A DNA stretch of 34,692 nt from Wenyingzhuangia aestuarii (GTDB lineage Bacteria > Bacteroidota > Bacteroidia > Flavobacteriales > Flavobacteriaceae). Both the position numbers and the translations under genes were made by a program. Position 1 is the stretch's first letter. Every line of letters starts with the position of its first letter. This document shows positions 16,518 through 25,131 of this stretch, in pieces. A model generated the notes under the pieces. It was not told the origin of the DNA. It searched no databases and saw only the letters and a program-made list of their open reading frames with translations. The stretch spans positions 1-34,692 of the forward strand of contig NZ_JAATJG010000001.1 of NCBI RefSeq assembly GCF_011927765.1. The letters run 5' to 3'.

Positions 16518-16550
16518 AAAAAGCTCTGAGTATAAACTCAGGGCTTTTTT
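16518..16550 (+). terminator. gltX intrinsic terminator
   Basis: AAAAAGCTCTGAGT pairs with ACTCAGGGCTTTTT, with one G-T pair, around an ATAA loop and is followed by Ts. Confidence 0.9.
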
Positions 16551-16584
16551 AGTTTTAAAAACAGTATCTTTAAAAGAAAAAACA

Positions 16585-17484
16585 ATGTTAGATTACTTAC
16601 CTATTTTAATTCCTACAATCATTATATTGGTTTTAGGAATCTTTACTGTACAACAACAAACTACCGCTATTGTAGAAAGATTCGGAAAATTTGTAGGGAC
16701 AAGACAAGCAGGATTAAATTTTAAAATTCCATTAATTGATAAAATTGCCGGAAGAGTTAGTTTAAAAATTCAACAATTAGATGTGTTGGTAGAAACCAAA
16801 ACTAAAGATGATGTTTTTGTACAAATGAAAATATCTGTACAATTTCAAATTTTAAGAGAAAAGGTAGAAGATGCTTTTTACAAATTACAAAATCCACACG
16901 ATCAAATTACTGCTTATATTTTTGATGTAGTAAGAGCAGAAGTTCCAAAGATGAAATTAGACGACGTTTTTGAGAAAAAAGATGATATAGCCTTAGCTAT
17001 ACAAAGAGAATTAAAAGAAGCTATGTTAAACTACGGATACGACATAGTAAAGGCTTTGGTAACAGATATAGATCCAGATGCGCAAGTAAAAGCAGCTATG
17101 AACAGAATTAACGCTGCGGAACGTGAAAAAATTGCCGCACAGTTTGAAGGAGATGCACAGCGTATTGCTATTGTAGAAAGAGCACGTGGTGAAGCAGAAA
17201 GTAAACGTTTACAAGGAAAAGGAATTGCAGACCAACGTAGAGAAATTGCTCGTGGTTTAGAAGAGTCTGTAGATGTATTAAGTAAAGCAGGAATTAATAG
17301 TAGCGAGGCTTCAGCTTTAATAGTTATTACACAACATTATGATACGTTGCAATCTATAGGATCAGAAAGTAATAGTAATTTAATTTTACTACCTAACAAT
17401 CCTAATGCAGCAAATAGTATGTTAAATGATATGGTTACTAGTTTAGCAGCAGCAAATACAATTCAAGACAGTTCTAAAAAATAG
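16585..17484 (+). CDS. SPFH/band-7 (stomatin/QmcA-like) membrane protein
   Basis: A 299-residue member of the SPFH superfamily. One N-terminal membrane segment (ILIPTIIILVLGIFTV) anchors it in the inner membrane. The SPFH domain follows (TTAIVERFGKFVGTRQAG, PLIDKIAGRVSL, LDVLVETKTKDDVFV). A long helical coiled coil (INAAEREKIAAQFEGDAQ onwards) probably drives oligomerisation into ring- or raft-like assemblies. Such proteins act as scaffolds for membrane proteases or microdomains. No NfeD-like partner or FtsH lies adjacent, so the partner is unknown. It is transcribed alone; a TATCTTTA box at 16565-16572 is the best promoter candidate. Confidence 0.9.
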   Translation: MLDYLPILIPTIIILVLGIFTVQQQTTAIVERFGKFVGTRQAGLNFKIPLIDKIAGRVSLKIQQLDVLVETKTKDDVFVQMKISVQFQILREKVEDAFYKLQNPHDQITAYIFDVVRAEVPKMKLDDVFEKKDDIALAIQRELKEAMLNYGYDIVKALVTDIDPDAQVKAAMNRINAAEREKIAAQFEGDAQRIAIVERARGEAESKRLQGKGIADQRREIARGLEESVDVLSKAGINSSEASALIVITQHYDTLQSIGSESNSNLILLPNNPNAANSMLNDMVTSLAAANTIQDSSKK

Positions 17485-17499
17485 CATTCAATTATAATA

Positions 17500-17538
17500 A
17501 AAAAAAGGAGACACTAGTAATTAGTGTCTCCTTTTTTT
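17500..17538. terminator. bidirectional terminator overlapping the 3' end of the DUF5723-like gene
   Basis: AAAAAAAGGAGACACTA (17500-17516) and its exact complement (17522-17538) form a 17-bp stem with a five-base loop. It lies between convergent genes, and its right arm is the last five codons and the stop of the minus-strand gene. Confidence 0.9.
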
Positions 17539-19008
17539 ATTTAAGTTACCCCTACCATTATCAAGTGTATATTTTCTAATACTTCTTTTGTATTCTTTGA
17601 TCACTTTAGAATTATAAATCGGAATTTTAACTCCTACAAAAAAATCAAATTCTTTAGACTCATCAAAGAAATTAGAAATTATAGAAGAACTTCCAACAAA
17701 TAAAAAACCTGTTCTTAAACCTACACCCGATTTTAAAATTCCAAATTTATTAATACTAACAGGTAAAAATGCAGAAATATGTTGAGACTCATACCTAGGT
17801 GTAATACTAAAATTAGAAACCGTTTTCATCGCATATTTTCTTGTATCAGAAAATAAATAATAATCTATATTGGTATTAATAAACCAATGATTATTTATAT
17901 TAAAATCAACATTTAAATGAGCTGTTGTAGGTAATAAATAAGTTTGTTTTTTAGTGTCTTGAAAACCTACTCCTAGATAGTTAGAAATATTAAAATTAGA
18001 GTTTTGCAAGTTTACATTCACATTATTAGTTTGCTGTTTAACATTGTTAAAAAACAAAAAACCTAAGTCTGTAACAGAAGCAGATACTTTGTAGGAATAA
18101 GGTGCTTTGTTAAAATAAATATTCCCTTTTTTATCTCTAGAATTAATAGGCAATGTTTTGTTGCGTTTTTCATAAACAAAACCAATATCAATTCCTTGAC
18201 CATAATTAGCACCTTCGTAAGAAGAAGCTACAGAAATGGATCCATTTAAATCTAAGGAACTATTCTCGAGATCATCAATATTTAAAGTAAAGTTTGATGT
18301 TAAATTATTTAACAAAAAAGAATATGATTTTATTCCTCTTAAAAATTTTAAACTTACTCCAACTTTTAACAATTCACTAGAATTATGTAATGGTACGGCA
18401 GCATAAGAAAAGCCAACTTCGTACCAACTAAAAGATTGACCAGATCCTGTTAAAGTTCCAAAATCATTTTTTAACAATAACTCAGGAGTGTCTAAATAAG
18501 TTTTTTCTAGAAATTGATTGTATAAATCTGTATTTAAATTAGACACATTTCCATTAAAACGGATAGCAGTAGTAAAACCAACAGCATTATATTTATTAAT
18601 AGACCATAAAAATGAAGGACCTAATACAGTTGAATTTCCATAAAAATTAGAATGGCTAGAATAGTCGTTTCTTAAAACATAACTATCTACACTTTTTAAA
18701 CCTGAAGCATCTTTTAAAGCTCCTAAATTACCATTAGAATTAGTAATATTATTAAGGGTATTAAAATCATTAATTCCAAATTCAATATCCTTAAGGATAT
18801 CATACGGTTTTACAACAGAATAGGAATTTCCTAAATTGCTTGTAGATGAAATTATATTTACATCAACCTTATAATAAGAATCTATAATATTTGCAGGATT
18901 GAATAATACACTTTCAATTCCAGAAAAATTATCTGTAAATAATACAGAATTTTGAGAATAACTAATAAGGGATATGAATAAAAAAAAGGGGTATATTTTT
19001 TTTATCAA
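17521..19008 (-). CDS. secreted outer-membrane beta-barrel protein, DUF5723-like
   Basis: This 495-residue protein has a signal peptide, MIKKIYPFFLFISLISYSQ. The mature part starts with SVLFTDNFSGIESVLFNPAN, the opening typical of DUF5723/PorV-like Bacteroidota outer-membrane proteins. The rest is beta-rich with alternating hydrophobic residues and ends in KIPIYNSKVIKEYKRSIRKY, as expected for an outer-membrane barrel with a basic tail. The start is TTG: no in-frame ATG exists before or within the signal peptide. A TAACTTTG box lies 26 bases upstream. The function is unknown. Confidence 0.8.
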   Translation of the reverse strand: MIKKIYPFFLFISLISYSQNSVLFTDNFSGIESVLFNPANIIDSYYKVDVNIISSTSNLGNSYSVVKPYDILKDIEFGINDFNTLNNITNSNGNLGALKDASGLKSVDSYVLRNDYSSHSNFYGNSTVLGPSFLWSINKYNAVGFTTAIRFNGNVSNLNTDLYNQFLEKTYLDTPELLLKNDFGTLTGSGQSFSWYEVGFSYAAVPLHNSSELLKVGVSLKFLRGIKSYSFLLNNLTSNFTLNIDDLENSSLDLNGSISVASSYEGANYGQGIDIGFVYEKRNKTLPINSRDKKGNIYFNKAPYSYKVSASVTDLGFLFFNNVKQQTNNVNVNLQNSNFNISNYLGVGFQDTKKQTYLLPTTAHLNVDFNINNHWFINTNIDYYLFSDTRKYAMKTVSNFSITPRYESQHISAFLPVSINKFGILKSGVGLRTGFLFVGSSSIISNFFDESKEFDFFVGVKIPIYNSKVIKEYKRSIRKYTLDNGRGNLNKKRRH

Positions 19009-19033
19009 ACAGGTATAACTTATGGGGTATCGT

Positions 19034-19041
19034 CAAAGTTA
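19034..19041 (-). promoter_or_regulatory. -7 box of the DUF5723-like gene
   Basis: TAACTTTG fits TAnnTTTG and lies 26 bases before the TTG start at 19008, supporting that start. Confidence 0.55.
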
Positions 19042-19056
19042 TAATAAAAAATCTAT

Positions 19057-19629
19057 TTATTTTTTTAAGTAGTTATAAAAATTACTTAAAGTAACATATT
19101 GAATAGGAACTATTAACAAACTAACTAAGGTTAATTTACTTAATATTAACAATAATGAAATTGAAGTAAAAAAAAGCATAATTAAAAAAAGTTGTAGTTC
19201 GCTTCCTTTTATTAATTCCTTACTTTTTTTAAACACATCCATAGGTTCTAAAGTTGGATTTTCTGCAAGTACAAAATATGATTGTGACAACCAAATAGCA
19301 ACAATTATTCCTGGAATAATTAACAAAAATAATCCTCCTATTATAAAAACAAGAGATAATAAAAATACTCCTAGAGAGTTTTTAAAATAAGTAAACCCTT
19401 CTAAAAAAAAAGATAATTTTAAAGGTTGCTTATCTACAATAGCTAAAGATAATTTTGACAAACCAGCTTTTAAGGGGCCAGACAAAACTAATAATAATAA
19501 CATACCTATAATTTTATTTTCCTGAATTACTAAGGGTAAAAAACTTAAAGGTAAAGAGGCTAATAAAAGTATACTAAAATAGCCACGTAAATCTAGTACA
19601 GATTTTTTAATGAGATGTAAAATGTTCAT
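19057..19629 (-). CDS. polytopic membrane protein, DUF975-like
   Basis: A 190-residue hydrophobic protein with about five membrane segments. The block LLIIPGIIVAIWLSQSYFVL followed by AENPTLEPMDVFKKSKELIKG resembles the signature of DUF975 family proteins (IPGII-K-x-Y then DNP-L-x-x-EAI-x-x-S), which have no established biochemical role. It follows tatA on the same strand, but a terminator-like hairpin lies immediately before its ATG with only eight bases between the T-run and the start. Expression therefore depends on readthrough or on a promoter I cannot place. Confidence 0.7.
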   Translation of the reverse strand: MNILHLIKKSVLDLRGYFSILLLASLPLSFLPLVIQENKIIGMLLLLVLSGPLKAGLSKLSLAIVDKQPLKLSFFLEGFTYFKNSLGVFLLSLVFIIGGLFLLIIPGIIVAIWLSQSYFVLAENPTLEPMDVFKKSKELIKGSELQLFLIMLFFTSISLLLILSKLTLVSLLIVPIQYVTLSNFYNYLKK

Positions 19630-19637
19630 GTAGTAGT

Positions 19638-19667
19638 AAAAAAAAACCTACTCTTTTCAGAATAGGT
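19638..19667 (-). terminator. terminator-like hairpin after tatA, directly before the DUF975-like gene
   Basis: On the minus strand ACCTATTCT pairs with AGAGTAGGT, nine pairs including one T-G, around a GAAA tetraloop. A run of about nine Ts follows. This is a textbook intrinsic terminator, but it ends eight bases before the next start codon. Confidence 0.75.
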
Positions 19668-19689
19668 AAATTATTATAGAGATGATAAA

Positions 19690-19890
19690 TTATTTTTTAT
19701 CATCGTCAATTTTTTTCTTAGGCTCGTCTTCGTCTTCTTGAGTTGCTTTTTTAAACTCTTTGATTCCTCCTCCAAGTCCTCGCATTAATTCAGGAATTTT
19801 ACGACCTCCAAATAACAACAATACAATAACTGCTATAATTACCCATTGTCCTGGTCCTACAAATCCTAAAGATATATTTAAAGTGTTCAT
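19690..19890 (-). CDS. tatA: twin-arginine translocase subunit TatA/TatE
   Basis: A 66-residue pore-forming subunit of the Tat system, which exports folded proteins across the inner membrane. The N-terminal helix GQWVIIAVIVLLLF is followed by the hinge and amphipathic helix FGGRKIPELMRGLGGGIKEF. The acidic/basic tail EDEDEPKKKIDDDKK is normal. The family length is 55-90 residues. tatC is not in the window. It has a strong TATATTTG -7 box at 19913-19920 and is followed by a hairpin terminator. Confidence 0.95.
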   Translation of the reverse strand: MNTLNISLGFVGPGQWVIIAVIVLLLFGGRKIPELMRGLGGGIKEFKKATQEDEDEPKKKIDDDKK

Positions 19891-19912
19891 TTCTTGTGTA
19901 TTTTAAGAATTA

Positions 19913-19920
19913 CAAATATA
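19913..19920 (-). promoter_or_regulatory. tatA -7 promoter box
   Basis: TATATTTG on the minus strand lies 22 bases before the tatA ATG. Confidence 0.6.
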
Positions 19921-19951
19921 CATTTTTTAATAATAAATAGTGGGTGCAATT

Positions 19952-20620
19952 TTACTCCTCTTTTTTATGAATTACTTTTCCTAAAAAAGTTTTTTCGTTT
20001 ACAGAATATGGAGTTCCCATATACGTAATTTCTCCTTTAAGTTTGGCAACAGCATCTAAAAATTCTGATACGTAAACACCTGCTTGAGCAGCCCTTACTT
20101 CTACATAAGCTTTTTTACTTTTAAAATTAAAAGCATCATACAAACTTTTACTTTTTACCTTAATTTTTTGACTTTTTGTAAAGCCTTTTAAAAGCAAATT
20201 ACTACCTAAGTCTAGGTTAGCTATAAAATCATCAGTTTGAACCGTTAAATTAGCTCTAACGTTATTAACAGCTTCTATTTCTAAAAATTTCTCTATTATA
20301 GGCTCTTTAGAAGTAAACACAACTTGATTGGCTAATTTTATATGTCGCAATCCATTGTTATAATAAATTTTTACTTTTAAATCGCTCTTAAATTTCTTTT
20401 TTAAAGAAGTAGATAATTTTAATTCTTTATTACGATCACTTACAGATAATTTATCTACATCCTTACCATAAACTTCAATTTTAAAACCATCAGCTAAAAT
20501 TAATTCTACCTCCATGGCACTATTAATTGTAATCGCTTTAAAAGGTTTTAAATCTTTAACTAAATCTTGAGCAAAAGAAAATTGCCCAATTAATAAAATT
20601 GCTAAAAATATTTTTTTCAT
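19952..20620 (-). CDS. secreted GIN-domain (DUF2807) protein
   Basis: A 222-residue protein with signal peptide MKKIFLAILLIGQFSFAQ. It then shows the DUF2807 head-GIN pattern: FKAITINSAMEVELILADGF, followed by VYGKDVDKLSVS and repeated short strands ending in GEITYMGTP. GIN-domain proteins form a right-handed beta-helix-like fold. They have been called putative auto-transporter adhesins, but their role is unproven. The gene lies 49 bases after rnr on the same strand with no visible terminator between them, so readthrough from rnr is likely. Confidence 0.85.
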   Translation of the reverse strand: MKKIFLAILLIGQFSFAQDLVKDLKPFKAITINSAMEVELILADGFKIEVYGKDVDKLSVSDRNKELKLSTSLKKKFKSDLKVKIYYNNGLRHIKLANQVVFTSKEPIIEKFLEIEAVNNVRANLTVQTDDFIANLDLGSNLLLKGFTKSQKIKVKSKSLYDAFNFKSKKAYVEVRAAQAGVYVSEFLDAVAKLKGEITYMGTPYSVNEKTFLGKVIHKKEE

Positions 20621-20669
20621 TTTTTATAAAAATTCAATTTCGTAAGCATGCATCAAAATTAATACCTAA

Positions 20670-22880
20670 CTACTCTTCTATTAAATAAAAGTCTAAATGT
20701 TTACGTTCTAAATCTGCATTTTTAACTTTAATCCAAACTTCATCACCTAAGCGATAAATATCTCCATGCTTACGTCCTACCAAAGCATATTCTTCCTGAT
20801 CAAAAACAAAATGATCGCTAGTAATATCTCTAGTTCTAACCATTCCTTCACATTTGTTTTCTAACACTTCTACATAAATACCCCATTCTGTTACTCCAGA
20901 AATAACTCCTTTAAAAGCTTTTCCAGTAAAGTTTTGCATGTATTTAATTTGCATGTATTTAATAGATTCTCGTTCTGCTTTAGAAGCTAACATTTCCATT
21001 TCTGAAGAATGTTTACATTTTTCTTCAAAATCTTCTGCAGAAACAGGCTTTCCTTTATCTAAATAGTGTTGCAATAAACGGTGAGCCATAACATCTGGAT
21101 ATCTACGAATTGGAGAAGTAAAATGTCCATAATAATCAAAAGCCAATCCGTAATGACCTATATTTTCTGTAGTATATTCTGCCTTACTCATAGATCTAAT
21201 AGTTAAGGTTTCAATCATGTTAGATTCTGCCTTTCCATGTACATCACTCAATAATTTATTTAAAGATTTAGAGGTAGACATTCTAGATTTTGTATCTATT
21301 CCATATCCAAATTTTTGAACCAAAGTTCCTAAAGCTTCTAACTTGTCGGTATTAGGTTCATCGTGAACACGATAAATAAATGTTTTTTTAGCTTGACCTG
21401 CTTTTGTTTTTCCAACAAATTCTGCCACTTTTCTGTTAGCCAACAACATAAATTCTTCAATTAATTTGTTAGCATCTTTAGATTCTTTAAAAAACACTCC
21501 TATTGGGTTTGCTTCTTCATCTAAGTTAAATTTGGTTTCTACTTTATCAAAAGCCAAAGCACCAGATTTCATACGTTTACCACGCATAATTTTTGCCAAC
21601 ACATCCATTTTTAAAATGGCTTCAGATATTTTAGGATCTACATTATAAGCTTCTCCTGTAATAGAAATTTCATCAGGAATAATATGATTTGTTTCTTCGG
21701 GTTCTTCTATAATTACCTGAGCTTCTTCATAAGCAAAACGCTTATCAGAATAGGTAACTGTTCTACCGTACCATTCTTTTTTAATTTCTGCTTTGTCATT
21801 CAATTCAAACACGGCAGAAAATGTTAATTTTTCTTCGTTGGGACGTAAAGAACAAACTCCGTTAGATAACATTTCTGGCAACATAGGTACTACCCTATCT
21901 ACCAAATAAACAGAAGTGGCTCTGTTGTATGCTTCTTCATCTAAAATGGAACCTTCGGCCACGTAGTGTGATACATCGGCAATATGAATTCCTATTTCGT
22001 AATTTCCATTTTCTAAAACTTGAAAAGACAAAGCATCATCAAAATCTTTGGCATCACGTGGATCTATGGTAAATGTTAATACATCACGCATATCTCTACG
22101 TTTGGCAATTTCTTCATCTGTAATACTAATATCTACTTTTTCGGCTGCTGCTTCTACTTCTGGTGGAAATTCGTAAGGCAAATTATATTCAGCAAGAATA
22201 GAATGAATTTCTGTATTGTGTTCCCCTGCTTTTCCTAAAACTCTTGTAATTATTCCATAAGGATTTTTAGAGTCCGATGGCCAATCTGTAATACTAGCCA
22301 CAACTTTGTCTCCATCTACAGCTTCACCAATTTTATCTTTAGGAATAAAAATATCATTGTTCATAGATCTATCATCGGCAACTACAAATCCAAAACGAGC
22401 ACTTAATTGTAATGTTCCTACAAAATCTGTTTTTTTGCGTTCTAATACTTCTACAATTTCCCCTTCTAACTTGTTACGTTGTTTGCGTTTATATACATAA
22501 GCTTTAACAGTATCTCCATTTAAACCTCCGTTTACACTGTTTTTGTTGATAAATGTATCGGTTTCAAAATCATCACAAATAAAATAGGCATTACCTGTAC
22601 TAGTAACATCTAAGGTTCCAATGTGATAATTTTTATCTGCATCTAAAACAAACTTACCTCTATCTTCTTCTTTTATTTTTTTTTGAGCCTTTAACTCTTC
22701 TAACTTTAATAACAACTGTTGTTTGCTACCATGATCGTCAAATCCTAATTTGGCAGCAATTTGTTTGTAATTTAAAGGATTTCCACTATTCTCATTCAAC
22801 ACTTTAAAAACCTTACGTGTAAGATCTTTTATAACTCCTCCTTTTTTCTTAAAAATACCTTTCTTATTACCTCTTGGCAT
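20670..22880 (-). CDS. rnr: ribonuclease R (RNB-family 3'-5' exoribonuclease)
   Basis: Processive 3'-5' exoribonuclease of 736 residues that degrades structured RNA and takes part in mRNA and rRNA turnover. An N-terminal winged-helix part (LNYKQIAAKLGFDDHG) is followed by two cold-shock-type OB folds. The RNB catalytic core has the metal-binding aspartates in TIDPRDAKDFDDALSF and the segment FTSPIRRYPDVMAHRLLQHY. The C-terminal S1 domain is GVISGVTEWGIYVEVLENKC. The lysine-rich tail of the E. coli enzyme is missing, as often in Bacteroidota. A TATCTTTA box lies at 22907-22914. The GIN-domain gene is probably co-transcribed downstream. Confidence 0.97.
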   Translation of the reverse strand: MPRGNKKGIFKKKGGVIKDLTRKVFKVLNENSGNPLNYKQIAAKLGFDDHGSKQQLLLKLEELKAQKKIKEEDRGKFVLDADKNYHIGTLDVTSTGNAYFICDDFETDTFINKNSVNGGLNGDTVKAYVYKRKQRNKLEGEIVEVLERKKTDFVGTLQLSARFGFVVADDRSMNNDIFIPKDKIGEAVDGDKVVASITDWPSDSKNPYGIITRVLGKAGEHNTEIHSILAEYNLPYEFPPEVEAAAEKVDISITDEEIAKRRDMRDVLTFTIDPRDAKDFDDALSFQVLENGNYEIGIHIADVSHYVAEGSILDEEAYNRATSVYLVDRVVPMLPEMLSNGVCSLRPNEEKLTFSAVFELNDKAEIKKEWYGRTVTYSDKRFAYEEAQVIIEEPEETNHIIPDEISITGEAYNVDPKISEAILKMDVLAKIMRGKRMKSGALAFDKVETKFNLDEEANPIGVFFKESKDANKLIEEFMLLANRKVAEFVGKTKAGQAKKTFIYRVHDEPNTDKLEALGTLVQKFGYGIDTKSRMSTSKSLNKLLSDVHGKAESNMIETLTIRSMSKAEYTTENIGHYGLAFDYYGHFTSPIRRYPDVMAHRLLQHYLDKGKPVSAEDFEEKCKHSSEMEMLASKAERESIKYMQIKYMQNFTGKAFKGVISGVTEWGIYVEVLENKCEGMVRTRDITSDHFVFDQEEYALVGRKHGDIYRLGDEVWIKVKNADLERKHLDFYLIEE

Positions 22881-22986
22881 ATACTTCTCTCTTTATTTAA
22901 TGGTGATAAAGATAATTGTATTTAAAGAAACACCTTGACATTAGCTATATAAATTATTGTAAAGCTTTTGTTACAAGTATTAAAAC

Positions 22987-23018
22987 AAAAAATCCTACTA
23001 AATTTAGTAGGATTTTTT
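22987..23018 (-). terminator. terminator of the FG-GAP-like protein gene
   Basis: AAAAAATCCTACTAAA and TTTAGTAGGATTTTTT form a perfect 32-base palindrome with flanking A and T runs. It lies 26 bases beyond the stop codon and upstream of the rnr promoter region. Confidence 0.85.
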
Positions 23019-23043
23019 TGTTTCTATTTTTGATGATAAATGT

Positions 23044-24468
23044 TTATTTAACAAAAATTTTAAATAATTGAGTAGCACCAAAATTATCTTGTGCTAGTAC
23101 TAAATAAACCCCAGTTGAAATTGATTTATTAGAAATATTTTGTCCTAAAATATTTCTAATTTCTAATTTAATATTAGGTAAATTACTACTAAAACTACCG
23201 TTTGAGAAATTAATAACCAATCCATCAATAGTTGTAGATTTATTAGTTAAAACAATTTCTTCATATTCAAAAATTCTAGCATGTCCAGCATCTACCTTAG
23301 CTCCATCGTTTAAAGCAGCACCTATAGAAACTATAAAACCTGTACTATTTAAATCTACAGAAATCCCAGATTCGTCATAATTAGCTTCTCCATTAATATC
23401 ATCACCTAATTGTGTCCAAGTTCCAGATTCGTTTCTAAAAATTCTTACATGTCCGTGTTTAGTAGCATTGTCTCCATTTCTTTTTGATCCAATAGCAATA
23501 ATAAAACCATCAGTATTTATGCTAACAGCATTTCCAAACTCATCTTTAGATCCTTCTCCCTCTATATTACTACCTATTTGAGACCATGATGAAGAGGTAT
23601 ATTCATAAACACTTACATGTCCTGTATCTATTCCAACTGCTCCATCGCTTTTAACAGCACCAACAATAATTGTATTTCCGTTACCGTTTAACTCTAATGT
23701 TGTACCAAAATAATCTTCAGAAGTTTCTCCATACAATTCAGAATGCAAAGACCAAGTACTAGAACTATATTCGTAAATTTTAACCAAACCTGTATTTGTA
23801 GCATTTCCTGGAGCTCCCACAGCTAATTTAGTTCCTAGTTGATTGATGCTTATTGCTGTTCCAAAATTATCTCCTGCTACACCACTTAAATCTAAACCTT
23901 GTTGTACCCAATTACCTCCAGTATATTCATAAACTCTAACCAAACCTGTATTAGCAGCATTTCCTGGAGCTCCCACAGCTAACAAAGTTCCTGATTGATT
24001 TAAACTTACAGAAGATCCAAAATAATCTCCTGCCACACCATCTAAATCGGTTCCTATTTTAGTCCAAGTTCCTGCATTGTATTCGTAAACTCTAACATGT
24101 CCAGCATTAAGACCTCCATCGTTATTTACAATACTTCCTATAGCAACAATAGTTCCGGCAGCATTCATACTTAAAGAATAACCAGATTGATCATCTGCAG
24201 CTTCTCCAATTATTTCGTTTCCATATTGCACCCATTCGTTTGCTTCGTTTTTTTTGTAAACAGTAACTACACCGTTATTAAAAATAGTTGAAGATTCATC
24301 ATCATCTGGAGCTCCTACAGCAACAATATCACCTAAATCGTTAATAGCTATAGAGGTTCCAAAAAAGTTTTTCTGTCTATCACTATCAATATCAGATCCT
24401 ACTTGAGACCATTGTGCAAAAAAAGATTGCGTTGCTAATACGAATACTAAGAGTAGTTTTTGTTTCAT
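23044..24468 (-). CDS. secreted FG-GAP-like repeat protein with T9SS type A sorting domain
   Basis: A 474-residue protein with signal peptide MKQKLLLVFVLATQSFFAQ. It then has about seven repeats of roughly 50 residues of the form GDxFGxSxSLNxxGTxLAVGAPGN followed by GxVRVYEYxxxxW. This is the FG-GAP/beta-propeller-like pattern of extracellular proteins. The last 75 residues (INFSNGSFSSN to TQLFKIFVK, with STGVYLVLAQ) match a type IX secretion C-terminal sorting domain, so the protein should be exported through the T9SS and attached to or released from the surface. ATG 24468 is chosen over the frame opening at 24486, because that TTG lies within the -7 box. The ligand is unknown. Confidence 0.85.
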   Translation of the reverse strand: MKQKLLLVFVLATQSFFAQWSQVGSDIDSDRQKNFFGTSIAINDLGDIVAVGAPDDDESSTIFNNGVVTVYKKNEANEWVQYGNEIIGEAADDQSGYSLSMNAAGTIVAIGSIVNNDGGLNAGHVRVYEYNAGTWTKIGTDLDGVAGDYFGSSVSLNQSGTLLAVGAPGNAANTGLVRVYEYTGGNWVQQGLDLSGVAGDNFGTAISINQLGTKLAVGAPGNATNTGLVKIYEYSSSTWSLHSELYGETSEDYFGTTLELNGNGNTIIVGAVKSDGAVGIDTGHVSVYEYTSSSWSQIGSNIEGEGSKDEFGNAVSINTDGFIIAIGSKRNGDNATKHGHVRIFRNESGTWTQLGDDINGEANYDESGISVDLNSTGFIVSIGAALNDGAKVDAGHARIFEYEEIVLTNKSTTIDGLVINFSNGSFSSNLPNIKLEIRNILGQNISNKSISTGVYLVLAQDNFGATQLFKIFVK

Positions 24469-24483
24469 TAATTTAATTTTTTG

Positions 24484-24491
24484 CAAACATA
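24484..24491 (-). promoter_or_regulatory. -7 box of the FG-GAP-like gene
   Basis: TATGTTTG fits TAnnTTTG and lies 15 bases before ATG 24468, at the left rim of the candidate origin. Confidence 0.6.
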
Positions 24492-25131
24492 CATCATAAC
24501 TTATGTTAGTTGTAATAATATCAAAATTAATTCCTGAGCTTTATACTAATGTTACTCTTTTCTATAATTTCATTTTTTAAATAGGTTATTGTTATCAACA
24601 CTTATATAATATCTAATTTCTTCTTTTTTAAAATTTATAAAACAAATTATAGGGTATTATTAGGTGTTCATTTATACAATAACTCTACTTAATTTAATTT
24701 TGAGGTAACATTAAGTTTACTTTATTAACAAGTTATTAGATTTATAAACTCTTTGTTTTAAATAGATTAATAGTAGTTATTCACAGTTGTTAATAACCGT
24801 TTTTTTACTTTTTCTAAGTATAAAAAAATGATTGTTGATTATTCATAAACCGTGAATAAATTGTTAATAACCGTTCAAAACTTTTTAGTAAATAAATTTG
24901 CTTTGTATTAGGTGTGTCGCGTATTGTTTTTTAAGCTTAGAATACAAAATTTACTTTCGTTTTTTTAACCACAGTTTATCAACAATTTGCTGTTTTTTGT
25001 AATCTGTTGATTTTAAAGGTTTTTAGCAATAGTTATTATTTATGGTGTTAATAACTGTTAATAATGTGAATTTGTTAAAAAGTTATTCACTTTATTGATG
25101 ATATTGTATTTTTATAAAACTTAACTATTTG

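Noticed and set aside
17183-17188. CACGTG in the SPFH gene as a further parS site
   Set aside because: Only the central six bases match; the flanks (AGAG and GTGA) break the palindrome.
22051-22064. CACGTG in rnr as a further parS site
   Set aside because: Flanks GCAT and GATC do not match the parS core arms.
24651-24660. GGGTATTA in the origin gap as a third copy of the sigma motif
   Set aside because: It shares only GGGTAT with GGTAGGGTATTT and has no gene in the right position.
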